In this document: positions 1 to 10,552 of the stretch, one piece after another
How the letters are laid out: every line of letters starts with the position of its first letter
Numbering within the stretch: the first letter of the stretch is position 1
Assembly: GCF_949987535.1 (NCBI RefSeq)
Contig: NW_026646048.1
Coordinates: 124,001-188,000, forward strand
DNA from: Balaenoptera acutorostrata
Taxonomy: Eukaryota > Chordata > Mammalia > Artiodactyla > Balaenopteridae
Reading direction: 5' to 3'
Length of the DNA: 64,000 nt
Notes under the pieces: generated by a model
What the model saw: only the letters and a program-made list of their open reading frames with translations
Databases searched by the model: none
Told to the model about the DNA's origin: nothing
Translations under genes and position numbers: made by a program

Positions 1-115
1 AGTAAGAATCTTCAAACCTATGTATTGATATCTCTCTGTAAGTGAGTCAAGGGGGTGTAAAGCGGCATAAACACAGCCGTGAAAAGCAGCTAAACCCCAT
101 TAGAAAAATAAATTA
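1..115 (+). mobile_element. End of the L1 3' fragment, cut by the window start
   Basis: This is the last part of the L1-derived segment of the preceding copy, ending in an A-rich stretch with an AATAAA polyadenylation-signal-like hexamer at 107-112. Copy 1 has attagaaaaa here where other copies read attataaaaa. Confidence 0.7.
107..112 (+). promoter_or_regulatory. AATAAA polyadenylation-signal-like hexamer in the L1 tail
   Basis: AATAAA lies inside the A-rich end of the L1-derived segment and recurs in all copies. L1 elements carry a polyadenylation signal at this position, so it is probably inherited from the L1 parent. A transcript starting near the TATA-like motif of one copy would meet this signal about 620 bases later, in the next copy. 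Confidence 0.4.
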
Positions 116-927
116 CTTTTCAAAACCCGTGAAACAAAGACAGTGAAAGAGAGAGAAATTCTTACAAAATTCGTTCAGGGGCTGTGATGCAACCTGGATT
201 GACCATATCTAGACCCACAGCTGATTGAGACATAAGGGTGGACACTCTTGGGGCTGAGAGGTTCGGTGAGGTTAGGTGAGCCAACGCAGACCCTTTCAAG
301 TAATACTGCATGGTACCCATCCCATGGGTCCCAAATCTCCAGGTTCAAGGGCATCTTCCTACGTCGAAAACAGGCATGAGAAACCCAGAAGATGGTACAC
401 CGTGTGATCGTGAAAGGTTTCTAAAACGCACCTCATTTCTCATCTCCTTTGCTCGGGTTCGCCATTCCAGCCGATTTACTAGCCATCTCCCTCCTTGGAG
501 AATCAGCACCTTTACCCTCCTGTTCCGTACAGGTTGCAATTTGTCCTGAGGATGAACGGGAAGAGGGGGAACCAATGAGAGACTAGCTCTAGGTGTTGGG
601 ACAGGCACAGGTCACTCTATTTTCCCATCAGGAAGAAGAATTAAGCACAAGCTCAGCCTGCCCCCCAGAACCAGAAGAGGGCCTGAAACAATCCTGCGCT
701 TTTGCGGCCAGCTCCCAAAAAAGCGAGTTGAAAAATGGAGCTCAGGGGCACTGCAATTCACAAACCTGCAGAGTTTTAAATGATACCTCTCGTCCACAAA
801 TATATTAAGGGAAGGCAACGAAGAGGCTTTGAAAGCAAGGCAGAATTGCAGGAAACAGATTTCAGGAGGTAGATTCGAATCGCCTTGAAAGCACATGAAA
901 AGCGGCAAAACGTGGACAATGATGCCC
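116..927. repeat. Monomer segment of unknown origin, left of the palindrome (reference copy)
   Basis: About 810 bp between the L1 tail and the palindrome. I do not recognise any transposon, gene or RNA in it. It holds short open frames on both strands that recur in every copy but show no domain I know. Copy-specific 1-base indels and stops break them. Many of the markers that separate copy families lie here: cttggggctg or cttgcggctg near 250, acgtcg or acatcg near 361, tttgctcgg or tatgctcgg near 447, tttaccctc or tttaacctc near 510, and ctccagggg or ctctaggtg near 583. Confidence 0.7.
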
Positions 928-999
928 TTGGCCAAAAAGGGCGTATGCGTTTTTTCCTGAATATATTCAGGAAAAAACGCATACGCCCTTTTTGGCCAA
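928..999. repeat. Perfect 72-bp palindrome, no spacer (reference copy)
   Basis: Two 36-base arms meet at the centre between 963 and 964. The left arm begins ttggccaaaaagggcg and ends cctgaata; the right arm is its exact reverse complement, ending ggccaa. I checked all 36 pairs. As single-stranded DNA or RNA it would fold into a long hairpin with an AT-rich tip; in supercoiled duplex DNA it could extrude a cruciform. It occurs at the same place in all 36 complete copies: 28 are perfect and 8 have one change. The flanks pair no further and I see no target-site duplication, so I cannot assign it to a transposon family. Confidence 0.97.
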
Positions 1000-1017
1000 C
1001 CAAGCAACCTGGAAAGG

Positions 1018-1022
1018 CCAAT
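1018..1022 (+). promoter_or_regulatory. CCAAT box (possible NF-Y site), present in every copy
   Basis: The context ggccaatcagcgc is a strong match to the extended CCAAT motif bound by NF-Y. It lies 18 bases beyond the palindrome. Copy 15 reads ggtcaatcagcg, which destroys it. There is no evidence that it is used; a short motif like this can arise by chance. Confidence 0.3.
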
Positions 1023-1243
1023 CAGCGCTCCAAAGAAGTCTCGCTTCCCAGCGGGCAAAAGGGCCATGCGGAAAAAAGTGTCCAAACCAGAAATGCAGGA
1101 CCGGCCATGGAGAAATGGGAGCCTTGCTACGCTGATGGGTGGGATGTAAATTGCCAACAGCCACTCTGGAGAAGTGTACGGTGTGTTCTGAAACATCTAA
1201 AAAACACAGCTTGGAGAGCATAGGGCACTTCCACTCATGGGCG

Positions 1244-1250
1244 TATAAAT
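1244..1250 (+). promoter_or_regulatory. TATA-like motif TATAAAT
   Basis: Sits in gggcgtataaattggg, 221 bp past the CCAAT box and about 110 bp before the L1 fragment. It is kept in nearly all copies; the upstream flank changes in copy 10 (gggtgtataa) and copy 27 (gggcttataa), but the TATA core remains. The distance to the CCAAT box is longer than in a typical core promoter, so this is only a candidate start for satellite transcription. Confidence 0.2.
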
Positions 1251-1357
1251 TGGGAAAACTAAAAATCAGCAAGACACAGGCACCCCAAAGTTTAGGGCTG
1301 CTCTGTTGACAAGAACCCCCACTTCATTACACCTTAAATATCCTAGGAAAGAGAAAA

Positions 1358-1873
1358 ATGGATAAAGAAGTTGGGGTCCTCATGTACAATGGAATATCAC
1401 TCAGCCATGAAATCAACGTCATAAGGCTAGTAGCAGCACGATGAGTGGATTTAGGTACGACGATTCTAAGTGAAATAAGTCACACAGAAAAAGACACTTA
1501 TCATAAGATATCACTTCTAGAGGGAATGTAAAAACCGCTACACTTGAACTGAATTACAAAACAGAACAGAGTCACACGTTTAGGAAACACACTACGCTGC
1601 TGAACGGGAAAGGTGAGGTGGGGTGATGCATAAAACAAGGGTTTCAAATTAGCTCCGATACCGTTCCATAAACCCAATATGTAAGAGACAAGACCTATTC
1701 CTTTTTCAGTGAACTGGACTCAACACCCCCTATTCACCGCACAAGAATATATCTGACTAGTAAGAATCTTCAAACCTATGTATTGATATCTCTCTGTAAG
1801 TGAGTCAAGGGGGTGTAAAGCGGCATAAACACAGCCGTGAAAAGCAGCTAAACCCCATTATAAAAATAAATTA
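1358..1873 (+). mobile_element. Diverged LINE-1 (L1) 3' UTR fragment, reference copy across the copy 1/2 junction
   Basis: From atggataaagaag onward this stretch follows the cetartiodactyl L1 3' untranslated region. Recognisable landmarks in order are: tacaatggaatatcactcagcca; ctaagtgaaataagtcac; acagaaaaagacac followed by gatatcactt; ttacaaaacagaacagagtcac; and aagaatatatctga. It ends with an A-rich tail containing AATAAA. It is on the plus strand, 5'-truncated, with no ORF2 coding sequence, and diverged from the L1 consensus as I remember it. The same fragment recurs at every monomer junction because my monomer numbering cuts it. I see no convincing target-site duplication; the gaaagaga runs on each side are low complexity. 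Exact ends are approximate. Confidence 0.8.
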
Positions 1874-3517
1874 CTTTTCAAAACCCGTGAAACAAAGACA
1901 GTGAAAGAGAGAGAAATTCTTACAAAATTCGTTCAGGGGCTGTGATGCAACCTGGATTGACCATATCTAGACCCACAGCTGATTGAGACATAAGGGTGGA
2001 CACTCTTGGGGCTGAGAGGTTCGGTGAGGTTGGGTGAGCCAACGCAGACCCTTTCAAGTAATACTGCATGGTACCCATCCCATGGGTCCCAAATCTCCAG
2101 GTTCAAGGGCATCTTCCTACGTCGAAAACAGGCATGAGAAACCCAGAAGATGGTACACCGTGTGATCGGGAAAGGTTTCTAAAACGCACCTCATTTCTCA
2201 TCTCCTTTGCTCGGGTTCGCCATTCCAGCCGATTTACTAGCCATCTCCCTCCTTGGAGAATCAGCACCTTTACCCTCCTGTTCCGTACAGGTTGCAATTT
2301 GTCCTGAGGATGAACGGGAAGAGGGGGAACCAATGAGAGACTAGCTCCAGGGGTTGGGACAGGCACAGGTCACTCTATTTTCCCATCAGGAAGAAGAATT
2401 AAGCACAAGCTCAGCCTGCCCCCCAGAACCAGAAGAGGGCCTGAAGCAATCCTGCGCTTTTGCGGCCAGCTCCCAAAAAAGCGAGTTGAAAAATGGAGCT
2501 CAGGGGCACTGCAATTCACAAACCTGCAGAGTTTTAAATGATACCTCTCGTCCACAAATATATTAAGGGAAGGCAACGAAGAGGCTTTGAAAGCAAGGCA
2601 GAATTGCAGGAAACAGATTTCAGGAGGTAGATTCGAATCGCCTTGAAAGCACATGAAAAGCGGCAAAACGTGGACAATGATGCCCTTGGCCAAAAAGGGC
2701 GTATGCGTTTTTTCCTGAATATATTCAGGAAAAAACGCATACGCCCTTTTTGGCCAACCAAGCAACCTGGAAAGGCCAATCAGCGCTCCAAAGAAGTCTC
2801 GCTTCCCAGCGGGCAAAAGGGCCATGCGGAAAAAAGTGTCCAAACCAGAAATGCAGGACCGGCCATGGAGAAATGGGAGCCTTGCTACGCTGATGGGTGG
2901 GATGTAAATTGCAAACAGCCACTCTGGAGAAGTGTACGGTGTGTTCTGAAACATCTAAAAAACACAGCTTGGAGAGCATAGGGCACTTCCACTCATGGGC
3001 GTATAAATTGGGAAAACTAAAAATCAGCAAGACACAGGCACCCCAAAGTTTAGGGCTGCTCTGTTGACAAGAACCCCCACTTCATTACACCTTAAATATC
3101 CTAGGAAAGAGAAAAATGGATAAAGAAGTTGGGGTCCTCATGTACAATGGAATATCACTCAGCCATGAAATCAACGTCATAAGGCTAGTAGCAGCACGAT
3201 GAGTGGATTTAGGTACGACGATTCTAAGTGAAATAAGTCACACAGAAAAAGACACTTATCATAAGATATCACTTCGAGAGGGAATGTAAAAACCGCTACA
3301 CTTGAACTGAATTACAAAACAGAACAGAGTCACACGTTTAGGAAACACACTACGGCTGCTGAACGGGAAAGGTGAGGTGGGGTGATGCATAAAACAAGGG
3401 TTTCAAATTAGCTCCGATACCGTTCCATAAACCCAATATGTAAGAGACAAGACCTATTCCTTTTTCAGTGAACTGGACTCAACACCCCCTATTCACCGCA
3501 CAAGAATATATCTGACT
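1759..3517 (+). repeat. Satellite copy 2 (1,759 bp)
   Basis: Palindrome 2686-2757, perfect. ctccagggg family. Private changes: attgcaaacagcc near 2913 and acttcgagaggg near 3276. Confidence 0.97.
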
Positions 3518-5276
3518 AGTAAGAATCTTCAAACCTATGTATTGATATCTCTCTGTAAGTGAGTCAAGGGGGTGTAAAGCGGCATAAACACAGCCGTGAA
3601 AAGCAGCTAAACCCCATTATAAAAATAAATTACTTTTCAAAACCCGTGAAACAAAGACAGTGAAAGAGAGAGAAATTCTTACAAAATTCGTTCAGGGGCT
3701 GTGATGCAACCTGGATTGACCATATCTAGACCCACAGCTGATTGAGACATAAGGGTGGACACTCTTGGGGCTGAGAGGTTCGGTGAGGTTGGGTGAGCCA
3801 ACGCAGACCCTTTCAAGTAATACTGCATGGTACCCATCCCATGGGTCCCAAATCTCCAGGTTCAAGGGCATCTTCCTACGTCGAAAACAGGCATGAGAAA
3901 CCCAGAAGATGGTACACCGTTTGATCGGGAAAGGTTTCTAAAACGCACCTCATTTCTCATCTCCTTTGCTCGGGTTCGCCATTCCAGCCGATTTACTAGC
4001 CATCTCCCTCCTTGGAGAATCAGCACCTTTACCCTCCTGTTCCGTACAGGTTGCAATTTGTCCTGAGGATGAACGGGAAGAGGGGGAACCAATGAGAGAC
4101 TAGCTCCAGGGGTTGGGACAGGCACAGGTCACTCTATTTTCCCATCAGGAAGAAGAATTAAGCACAAGCTCAGCCTGCCCCCCAGAACCAGAAGAGGGCC
4201 TGAAGCAATCCTGCGCTTTTGCGGCCAGCTCCCAAAAAAGCGAGTTGAAAAATGGAGCTCAGGGGCACTGCAATTCACAAACCTGCAGAGTTTTCAATGA
4301 TACCTCTCGTCCACAAATATATTAAGGGAAGGCAACGAAGAGGCTTTGAAAGCAAGGCAGAATTGCAGGAAACAGATTTCAGGAGGTAGATTCGAATCGC
4401 CTTGAAAGCACATGAAAAGCGGCAAAACGTGGACAATGATGCCCTTGGCCAAAAAGGGCGTATGCGTTTTTTCCTGAATATATTCAGGAAAAAACGCATA
4501 CGCCCTTTTTGGCCAACCAAGCAACCTGGACAGGCCAATCAGCGCTCCAAAGAAGTCTCGCTTCCCAGCGGGCAAAAGGGCCATGCGGAAAAAAGTGTCC
4601 AAACCAGAAATGCAGGACCGGCCATGGAGAAATGGGAGCCTTGCTACGCTGATGGGTGGGATGTAAATTGCCAACAGCCACTCTGGAGAAGTGTACGGTG
4701 TGTTCTGAAACATCTAAAAAACACAGCTTGGAGAGCATAGGGCACTTCCACTCATGGGCGTATAAATTGGGAAAACTAAAAATCAGCAAGACACAGGCAC
4801 CCCAAAGTTTAGGGCTGCTCTGTTGACAAGAACCCCCACTTCATTACACCTTAAATATCCTAGGAAAGAGAAAAATGGATAAAGAAGTTGGGGTCCTCAT
4901 GTACAATGGAATATCACTCAGCCATGAAATCCACGTCATAAGGCTAGTAGCAGCACGATGAGTGGATTTAGGTACGACGATTCTAAGTGAAATAAGTCAC
5001 ACAGAAAAAGACACTTATCATAAGATATCACTTCTAGAGGGAATGTAAAAACCGCTACACTTGAACTGAATTACAAAACAGAACAGAGTCACACGTTTAG
5101 GAAACACACTACGGCTGCTGAACGGGAAAGGTGAGGTGGGGTGATGCATAAAACAAGGGTTTCAAATTAGCTCAGATACCGTTCCATAAACCCAATATGT
5201 AAGAGACAAGACCTATTCCTTTTTCAGTGAACTGGACTCAACACCCCCTATTCACCGCACAAGAATATATCTGACT
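3518..5276 (+). repeat. Satellite copy 3 (1,759 bp)
   Basis: Palindrome 4445-4516, perfect. ctccagggg family. Private changes: ccgtttgatc near 3921, ttttcaatg near 4295 (which puts a stop in the long minus-strand frame) and ggacaggcc near 4531. It shares aaatccacg near 4932 with copy 23. Confidence 0.97.
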
Positions 5277-7035
5277 AGTAAGAATCTTCAAACCTATGTA
5301 TTGATATCTCTCTGTAAGTGAGTCAAGGGGGTGTAAAGCGGCATAAACACAGCCGTGAAAAGCAGCTAAACCCCATTATAAAAATAAATTACTTTTCAAA
5401 ACCCGTGAAACAAAGACAGTGAAAGAGAGAGAAATTCTTCCAAAATTCGTTCAGGGGCTGTGATGCAACCTGGATTGACCATATCTAGACCCACAGCTGA
5501 TTGAGACATAAGGGTGGACACTCTTGGGGCTGAGAGGTTCGGTGAGGTTGGGTGAGCCAACGCAGACCCTTTCAAGTAATACTGCATGGTACCCATCCCA
5601 TGGGTCCCAAATCTCCAGGTTCAAGGGCATCTTCCTACGTCGAAAACAGGCATGAGAAACCCAGAAGATGGTACACCGTGTGATCGGGAAAGGTTTCTAA
5701 AACGCACCTCATTTCTCATCTCCTTTGCTCGGGTTCGCCATTCCAGCCGATTTACTAGCCATCTCCCTCCTTGGAGAATCAGCACCTTTAAACTCCTGTT
5801 CCGTACAGGTTGCAATTTGTCCTGAGGATGAACGGGAAGAGGGGGAACCAATGAGAGACTAGCTCTAGGTGTTGGGACAGGCACAGGTCACTCTATTTTC
5901 CCATCAGGAAGAAGAATTAAGCACAAGCTCAGCCTGCCCCCCAGAACCAGAAGAGGGCCTGAAGCAATCCTGCGCTTTTGCGGCCAGCTCCCAAAAAAGC
6001 GAGTTGAAAAATGGAGCTCAGGGACACTGCAATTCACAAACCTGCAGAGTTTTAAATGATACCTCTCGTCCACAAATATATTAAGGGAAGGCAACGAAGA
6101 GGCTTTGAAAGCAAGGCAGAATTGCAGGAAACAGATTTCAGGAGGTAGATTCGAATCGCCTTGAAAGCACATGAAAAGCGGCAAAACGTGGACAATGATG
6201 CCCTTGGCCAAAAAGGGCGTATGCGTTTTTTCCTGAATATATTCAGGAAAAAACGCATACGCCCTTTTTGGCCAACCAAGCAACCTGGAAAGGCCAATCA
6301 GCGCTCCAAAGAAGTCTCGCTTCCCAGCGGGCAAAAGGGCCATGCGGAAAAAAGTGTCCAAACCAGAAATGCAGGACCGGCCATGGAGAAATGGGAGCCT
6401 TGCTACGCTGATGGGTGGGATGTAAATTGCCAACAGCCACTCTGGAGAAGTGTACGGTGTGTTCTGAAACATCTAAAAAACACAGCTTGGAGAGCATAGG
6501 GCACTTCCACTCATGGGCGTATAAATTGGGAAAACTAAAAATCAGCAAGACACAGGCACCCCAAAGTTTAGGGCTGCTCTGTTGACAAGAACCCCCACTT
6601 CATTACACCTGAAATATCCTAGGAAAGAGAAAAATGGATAAAGAAGTTGGGGTCCTCATGTACAATGGAATATCACTCAGCCATGAAATCAACGTCATAA
6701 GGCTAGTAGCAGCACGATGAGTGGATTTAGGTACGACGATTCTAAGTGAAATAAGTCACACAGAAAAAGACACTTATCATAAGATATCACTTCTAGAGGG
6801 AATGTAAAAACCGCTACACTTGAACTGAATTACAAAACAGAACAGAGTCACACGTTTAGGAAACACACTACGGCTGCTGAACGGGAAAGGTGAGGTGGGG
6901 TGATGCATAAAACAAGGGTTTCAAATTAGCTCCGATACCGTTCCATAAACCCAATATGTAAGAGACAAGACCTATTCCTTTTTCAGTGAACTGGACTCAA
7001 CACCCCCTATTCACCGCACAAGAATATATCTGACT
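5277..7035 (+). repeat. Satellite copy 4 (1,759 bp)
   Basis: Palindrome 6204-6275, perfect. ctctaggtg family. First copy with cagggacactgc, shared with copies 5-8 and 10-12. Private: attcttccaaaa near 5440 and tttaaactcc near 5790. Shares cacctgaaatat near 6611 with copy 24. Confidence 0.97.
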
Positions 7036-8794
7036 AGTAAGAATCTTCAAACCTATGTATTGATATCTCTCTGTAAGTGAGTCAAGGGGGTGTAAAGCGG
7101 CATAAACACAGCCGTGAAAAGCAGCTAAACCCCATTATAAAAATAAATTACTTTTCAAAACCCGTGAAACAAAGACAGTGAAAGAGAGAGAAATTCTTAC
7201 AAAATTCGTTCAGGGGCTGTGATGCAACCTGTATTGACCATATCTAGACCCACAGCTGATTGAGACATAAGGGTGGACACTCTTGGGGCTGAGAGGTTCG
7301 GTGAGGTTGGGTGAGCCAACGCAGACCCTTTCAAGTAATACTGCATGGTACCCATCCCATGGGTCCCAAATCTCCAGGTTCAAGGGCATCTTCCTACGTC
7401 GAAAACAGGCATGAGAAACCCAGAAGATGGTACACCGTGTGATCGGGAAAGGTTTCTAAAACGCACCTCATTTCTCATCTCCTTTGCTCGGGTTCGCCAT
7501 TCCAGCCGATTTACTAGCCATCTCCCTCCTTGGAGAATCAGCACCTTTACCCTCCTGTTCCGTACAGGTTGCAATTTGTCCTGAGGATGAACGGGAAGAG
7601 GGGGAACCAATGAGAGACTAGCTCTAGGTGTTGGGACAGGCACAGGTCACTCTATTTTCCCATCAGGAAGAAGAATTAAGCACAAGCTCAGCCTGCCCCC
7701 CAGAACCAGAAGAGGGCCTGAAGCAATCCTGCGCTTTTGCGGCCAGCTCCCAAAAAAGCGAGTTGAAAAATGGAGCTCAGGGACACTGCAATTCACAAAC
7801 CTGCAGAGTTTTAAATGATACCTCTCGTCCACAAATATATTAAGGGAAGGCAACGAAGAGGCTTTGAAAGCAAGGCAGAATTGCAGGAAACAGATTTCAG
7901 GAGGTAGATTCGAATCGCCTTGAAAGCACATGAAAAGCGGCAAAACGTGGACAATGATGCCCTTGGCCAAAAAGGGCGTATGCGTTTTTTCCTGAATATA
8001 TTCAGGAAAAAACGCATACGCCCTTTTTGGCCAACCAAGCAACCTGGAAAGGCCAATCAGCGCTCCAAAGAAGTCTCGCTTCCCAGCGGGCAAAAGGGCC
8101 ATGCGGAAAAAAGTGTCCAAACCAGAAATGCAGGACCGGCCATGGAGAAATGGGAGCCTTGCTACGCTGATGGGTGGGATGTAAATTGCCAACAGCCACT
8201 CTGGAGAAGTGTACGGTGTGTTCTGAAACATCTAAAAAACACAGCTTGGAGAGCATAGGGCACTTCCACTCATGGGCGTATAAATTGGGAAAACTAAAAA
8301 TCAGCAAGACACAGGCACCCCAAAGTTTAGGGCTGCTCTGTTGACAAGAACCCCCACTTCATTACACCTTAAATATCCTAGGAAAGAGAAAAATGGATAA
8401 AGAAGTTGGGGTCCTCATGTACAATGGAATATCACTCAGCCATGAAATCAACGTCATAAGGCTAGTAGCAGCACGATGAGTGGATTTAGGTACGACGATT
8501 CTAAGTGAAATAAGTCACACAGAAAAAGACACTTATCATAAGATATCACTTCTAGAGGGAATGTAAAAACCGCTACACTTGAACTGAATTACAAAACAGA
8601 ACAGAGTCACACGTTTAGGAAACACACTACGGCTGCTGAACGGGAAAGGTGAGGTGGGGTGATGCATAAAACAAGGGTTTCAAATTAGCTCCGATACCGT
8701 TCCATAAACCCAATATGTAAGAGACAAGACCTATTCCTTTTTCAGTGAACTGGACTCAACACCCCCTATTCACCGCACAAGAATATATCTGACT
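7036..8794 (+). repeat. Satellite copy 5 (1,759 bp)
   Basis: Palindrome 7963-8034, perfect. ctctaggtg and gggacactgc markers. Private: acctgtattgacc near 7232. Confidence 0.97.
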
Positions 8795-10552
8795 AGTAAG
8801 AATCTTCAAACCTATGTATTGATATCTCTCTGTAAGTGAGTCAAGGGGGTGTAAAGCGGCATAAACACAGCCGTGAAAAGCAGCTAAACCCCATTATAAA
8901 AATAAATTACTTTTCAAAACCCGTGAAACAAAGACAGTGAAAGAGAGAGAAATTCTTACAAAATTCGTTCAGGGGCTGTGATGCAACCTGGATTGACCAT
9001 ATCTAGACCCACAGCTGATTGAGACATAAGGGTGGACACTCTTGGGGCTGAGAGGTTCGGTGAGGTTGGGTGAGCCAACGCAGACCCTTTCAAGTAATAC
9101 TGCATGGTACCCATCCCATGGGTCCCAAATCTCCAGGTTCAAGGGCATCTTCCTACGTCGAAAACAGGCATGAGAAACCCAGAAGATGGTACACCGTGTG
9201 ATCGGGAAAGGTTTCTAAAACGCACCTCATTTCTCATCTCCTTTGCTCGGGTTCGCCATTCCAGCCGATTTACTAGCCATCTCCCTCCTTGGAGAATCAG
9301 CACCTTTACCCTCCTGTTCCGTACAGGTTCAATTTGTCCTGAGGATGAACGGGAAGAGGGGGAACCAATGAGAGACTAGCTCTAGGTGTTGGGACAGGCA
9401 CAGGTCACTCTATTTTCCCATCAGGAAGAAGAATTAAGCACAAGCTCAGCCTGCCCCCCAGAACCAGAAGAGGGCCTGAAGCAATCCTGCGCTTTTGCGG
9501 CCAGCTCCCAAAAAAGCGAGTTGAAAAATGGAGCTCAGGGACACTGCAATTCACAAACCTGCAGAGTTTTAAATGATACCTCTCGTCCACAAATATATTA
9601 AGGGAAGGCAACGAAGAGGCTTTGAAAGCAAGGCAGAATTGCAGGAAACAGATTTCAGGAGGTAGATTCGAATCGCCTTGAAAGCACATGAAAAGCGGCA
9701 AAACGTGGACAATGATGCCCTTGGCCAAAAAGGGCGTATGCGTTTTTTCCTGAATATATTCAGGAAAAAACGCATACGCCCTTTTTGGCCAACCAAGCAA
9801 CCTGGAAAGGCCAATCAGCGCTCCAAAGAAGTCTCGCTTCCCAGCGGGCAAAAGGGCCATGCGGAAAAAAGTGTCCAAACCAGAAATGCAGGACCGGCCA
9901 TGGAGAAATGGGAGCCTTGCTACGCTGATGGGTGGGATGTAAATTGCCAACAGCCACTCTGGAGAAGTGTACGGTGTGTTCTGAAACATCTAAAAAACAC
10001 AGCTTGGAGAGCATAGGGCACTTCCACTCATGGGCGTATAAATTGGGAAAACTAAAAATCAGCAAGACACAGGCACCCCAAAGTTTAGGGCTGCTCTGTT
10101 GACAAGAACCCCCACTTCATTACACCTTAAATATCCTAGGAAAGAGAAAAATGGATAAAGAAGTTGGGGTCCTCATGTACAATGGAATATCACTCAGCCA
10201 TGAAATCAACGTCATAAGGCTAGTAGCAGCACGATGAGTGGATTTAGGTACGACGATTCTAAGTGAAATAAGTCACACAGAAAAAGACACTTATCATAAG
10301 ATATCACTTCTAGAGGGAATGTAAAAACCGCTACACTTGAACTGAATTACAAAACAGAACAGAGTCACACGTTTAGGAAACACACTACGACTGCTGAACG
10401 GGAAAGGTGAGGTGGGGTGATGCATAAAACAAGGGTTTCAAATTAGCTCCGATACCGTTCCATAAACCCAATATGTAAGAGACAAGACCTATTCCTTTTT
10501 CAGTGAACTGGACTCAACACCCCCTATTCACCGCACAAGAATATATCTGACT
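8795..10552 (+). repeat. Satellite copy 6 (1,758 bp)
   Basis: Palindrome 9721-9792, perfect. Lacks one G in acaggttcaat near 9329, a deletion shared with copies 7 and 8. Private actacgactg at 10390, a CpG to CpA change. Confidence 0.97.

Larger units (their letters stand above)
1000..1357. repeat. Monomer segment of unknown origin, right of the palindrome (reference copy)
   Basis: About 360 bp between the palindrome and the L1 fragment. It contains a CCAAT box in a ggccaatcagcgctcc context at about 1016-1031 and a cgtataaattggg motif near 1242-1254. I do not recognise the origin of the segment. Its 5' part is fairly rich in CpG for a mammalian satellite (cagcgc, ctcgc, cagcggg, atgcgg, accgg). 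Confidence 0.65.
1..1758 (+). repeat. Satellite copy 1 (1,758 bp)
   Basis: Palindrome 928-999, perfect. ctctaggtg family. Copy-specific changes: attagaaaaa near 103, gaggttaggtg near 274, gatcgtgaaa near 411, and loss of one G in actacgctgctg near 1594, which makes the unit one base short. It shares ctgaaacaatcc (A at 688) with copies 26 and 29. Confidence 0.97.

Noticed and set aside
310..549. Plus-strand 79-codon frame starting at the atggtaccc motif in every copy
   Set aside because: The single-base deletion in copies 6-8 changes its end, substitutions are not biased to silent positions, and no family is recognisable. Non-coding satellite.
870..905. gattcgaatc resembles the T-arm / B box of a tRNA gene
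   Set aside because: No matching A box, acceptor stem or anticodon arm at the right distance. The 10-base palindrome alone is too short to support a tRNA or a SINE.
928..999. Palindrome as terminal inverted repeats of a DNA transposon or MITE
   Set aside because: There is no internal sequence between the arms and no target-site duplication (flanks gatgccc and ccaagca), so no element family is supported.
612..1196. A 194-codon minus-strand open frame repeated in many copies
   Set aside because: It has no domain or motif I recognise, runs straight through the palindrome, and is broken by stops or indels in copies 3, 7, 10, 11, 12, 16 and others with no sign of repair. Repetition of the satellite explains its recurrence.
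885..1223. Plus-strand 112-codon frame containing a basic segment, possible small protein
   Set aside because: The basic run comes from the palindrome and appears on both strands by symmetry. No start context, intron signal or homology supports a gene.
1345..1360. gaaagagaaaaa before the L1 fragment and gaaagagagagaaa after it as a target-site duplication
   Set aside because: Both are low-complexity purine runs, the second lies about 30 bases past the A-rich tail, and they match imperfectly.
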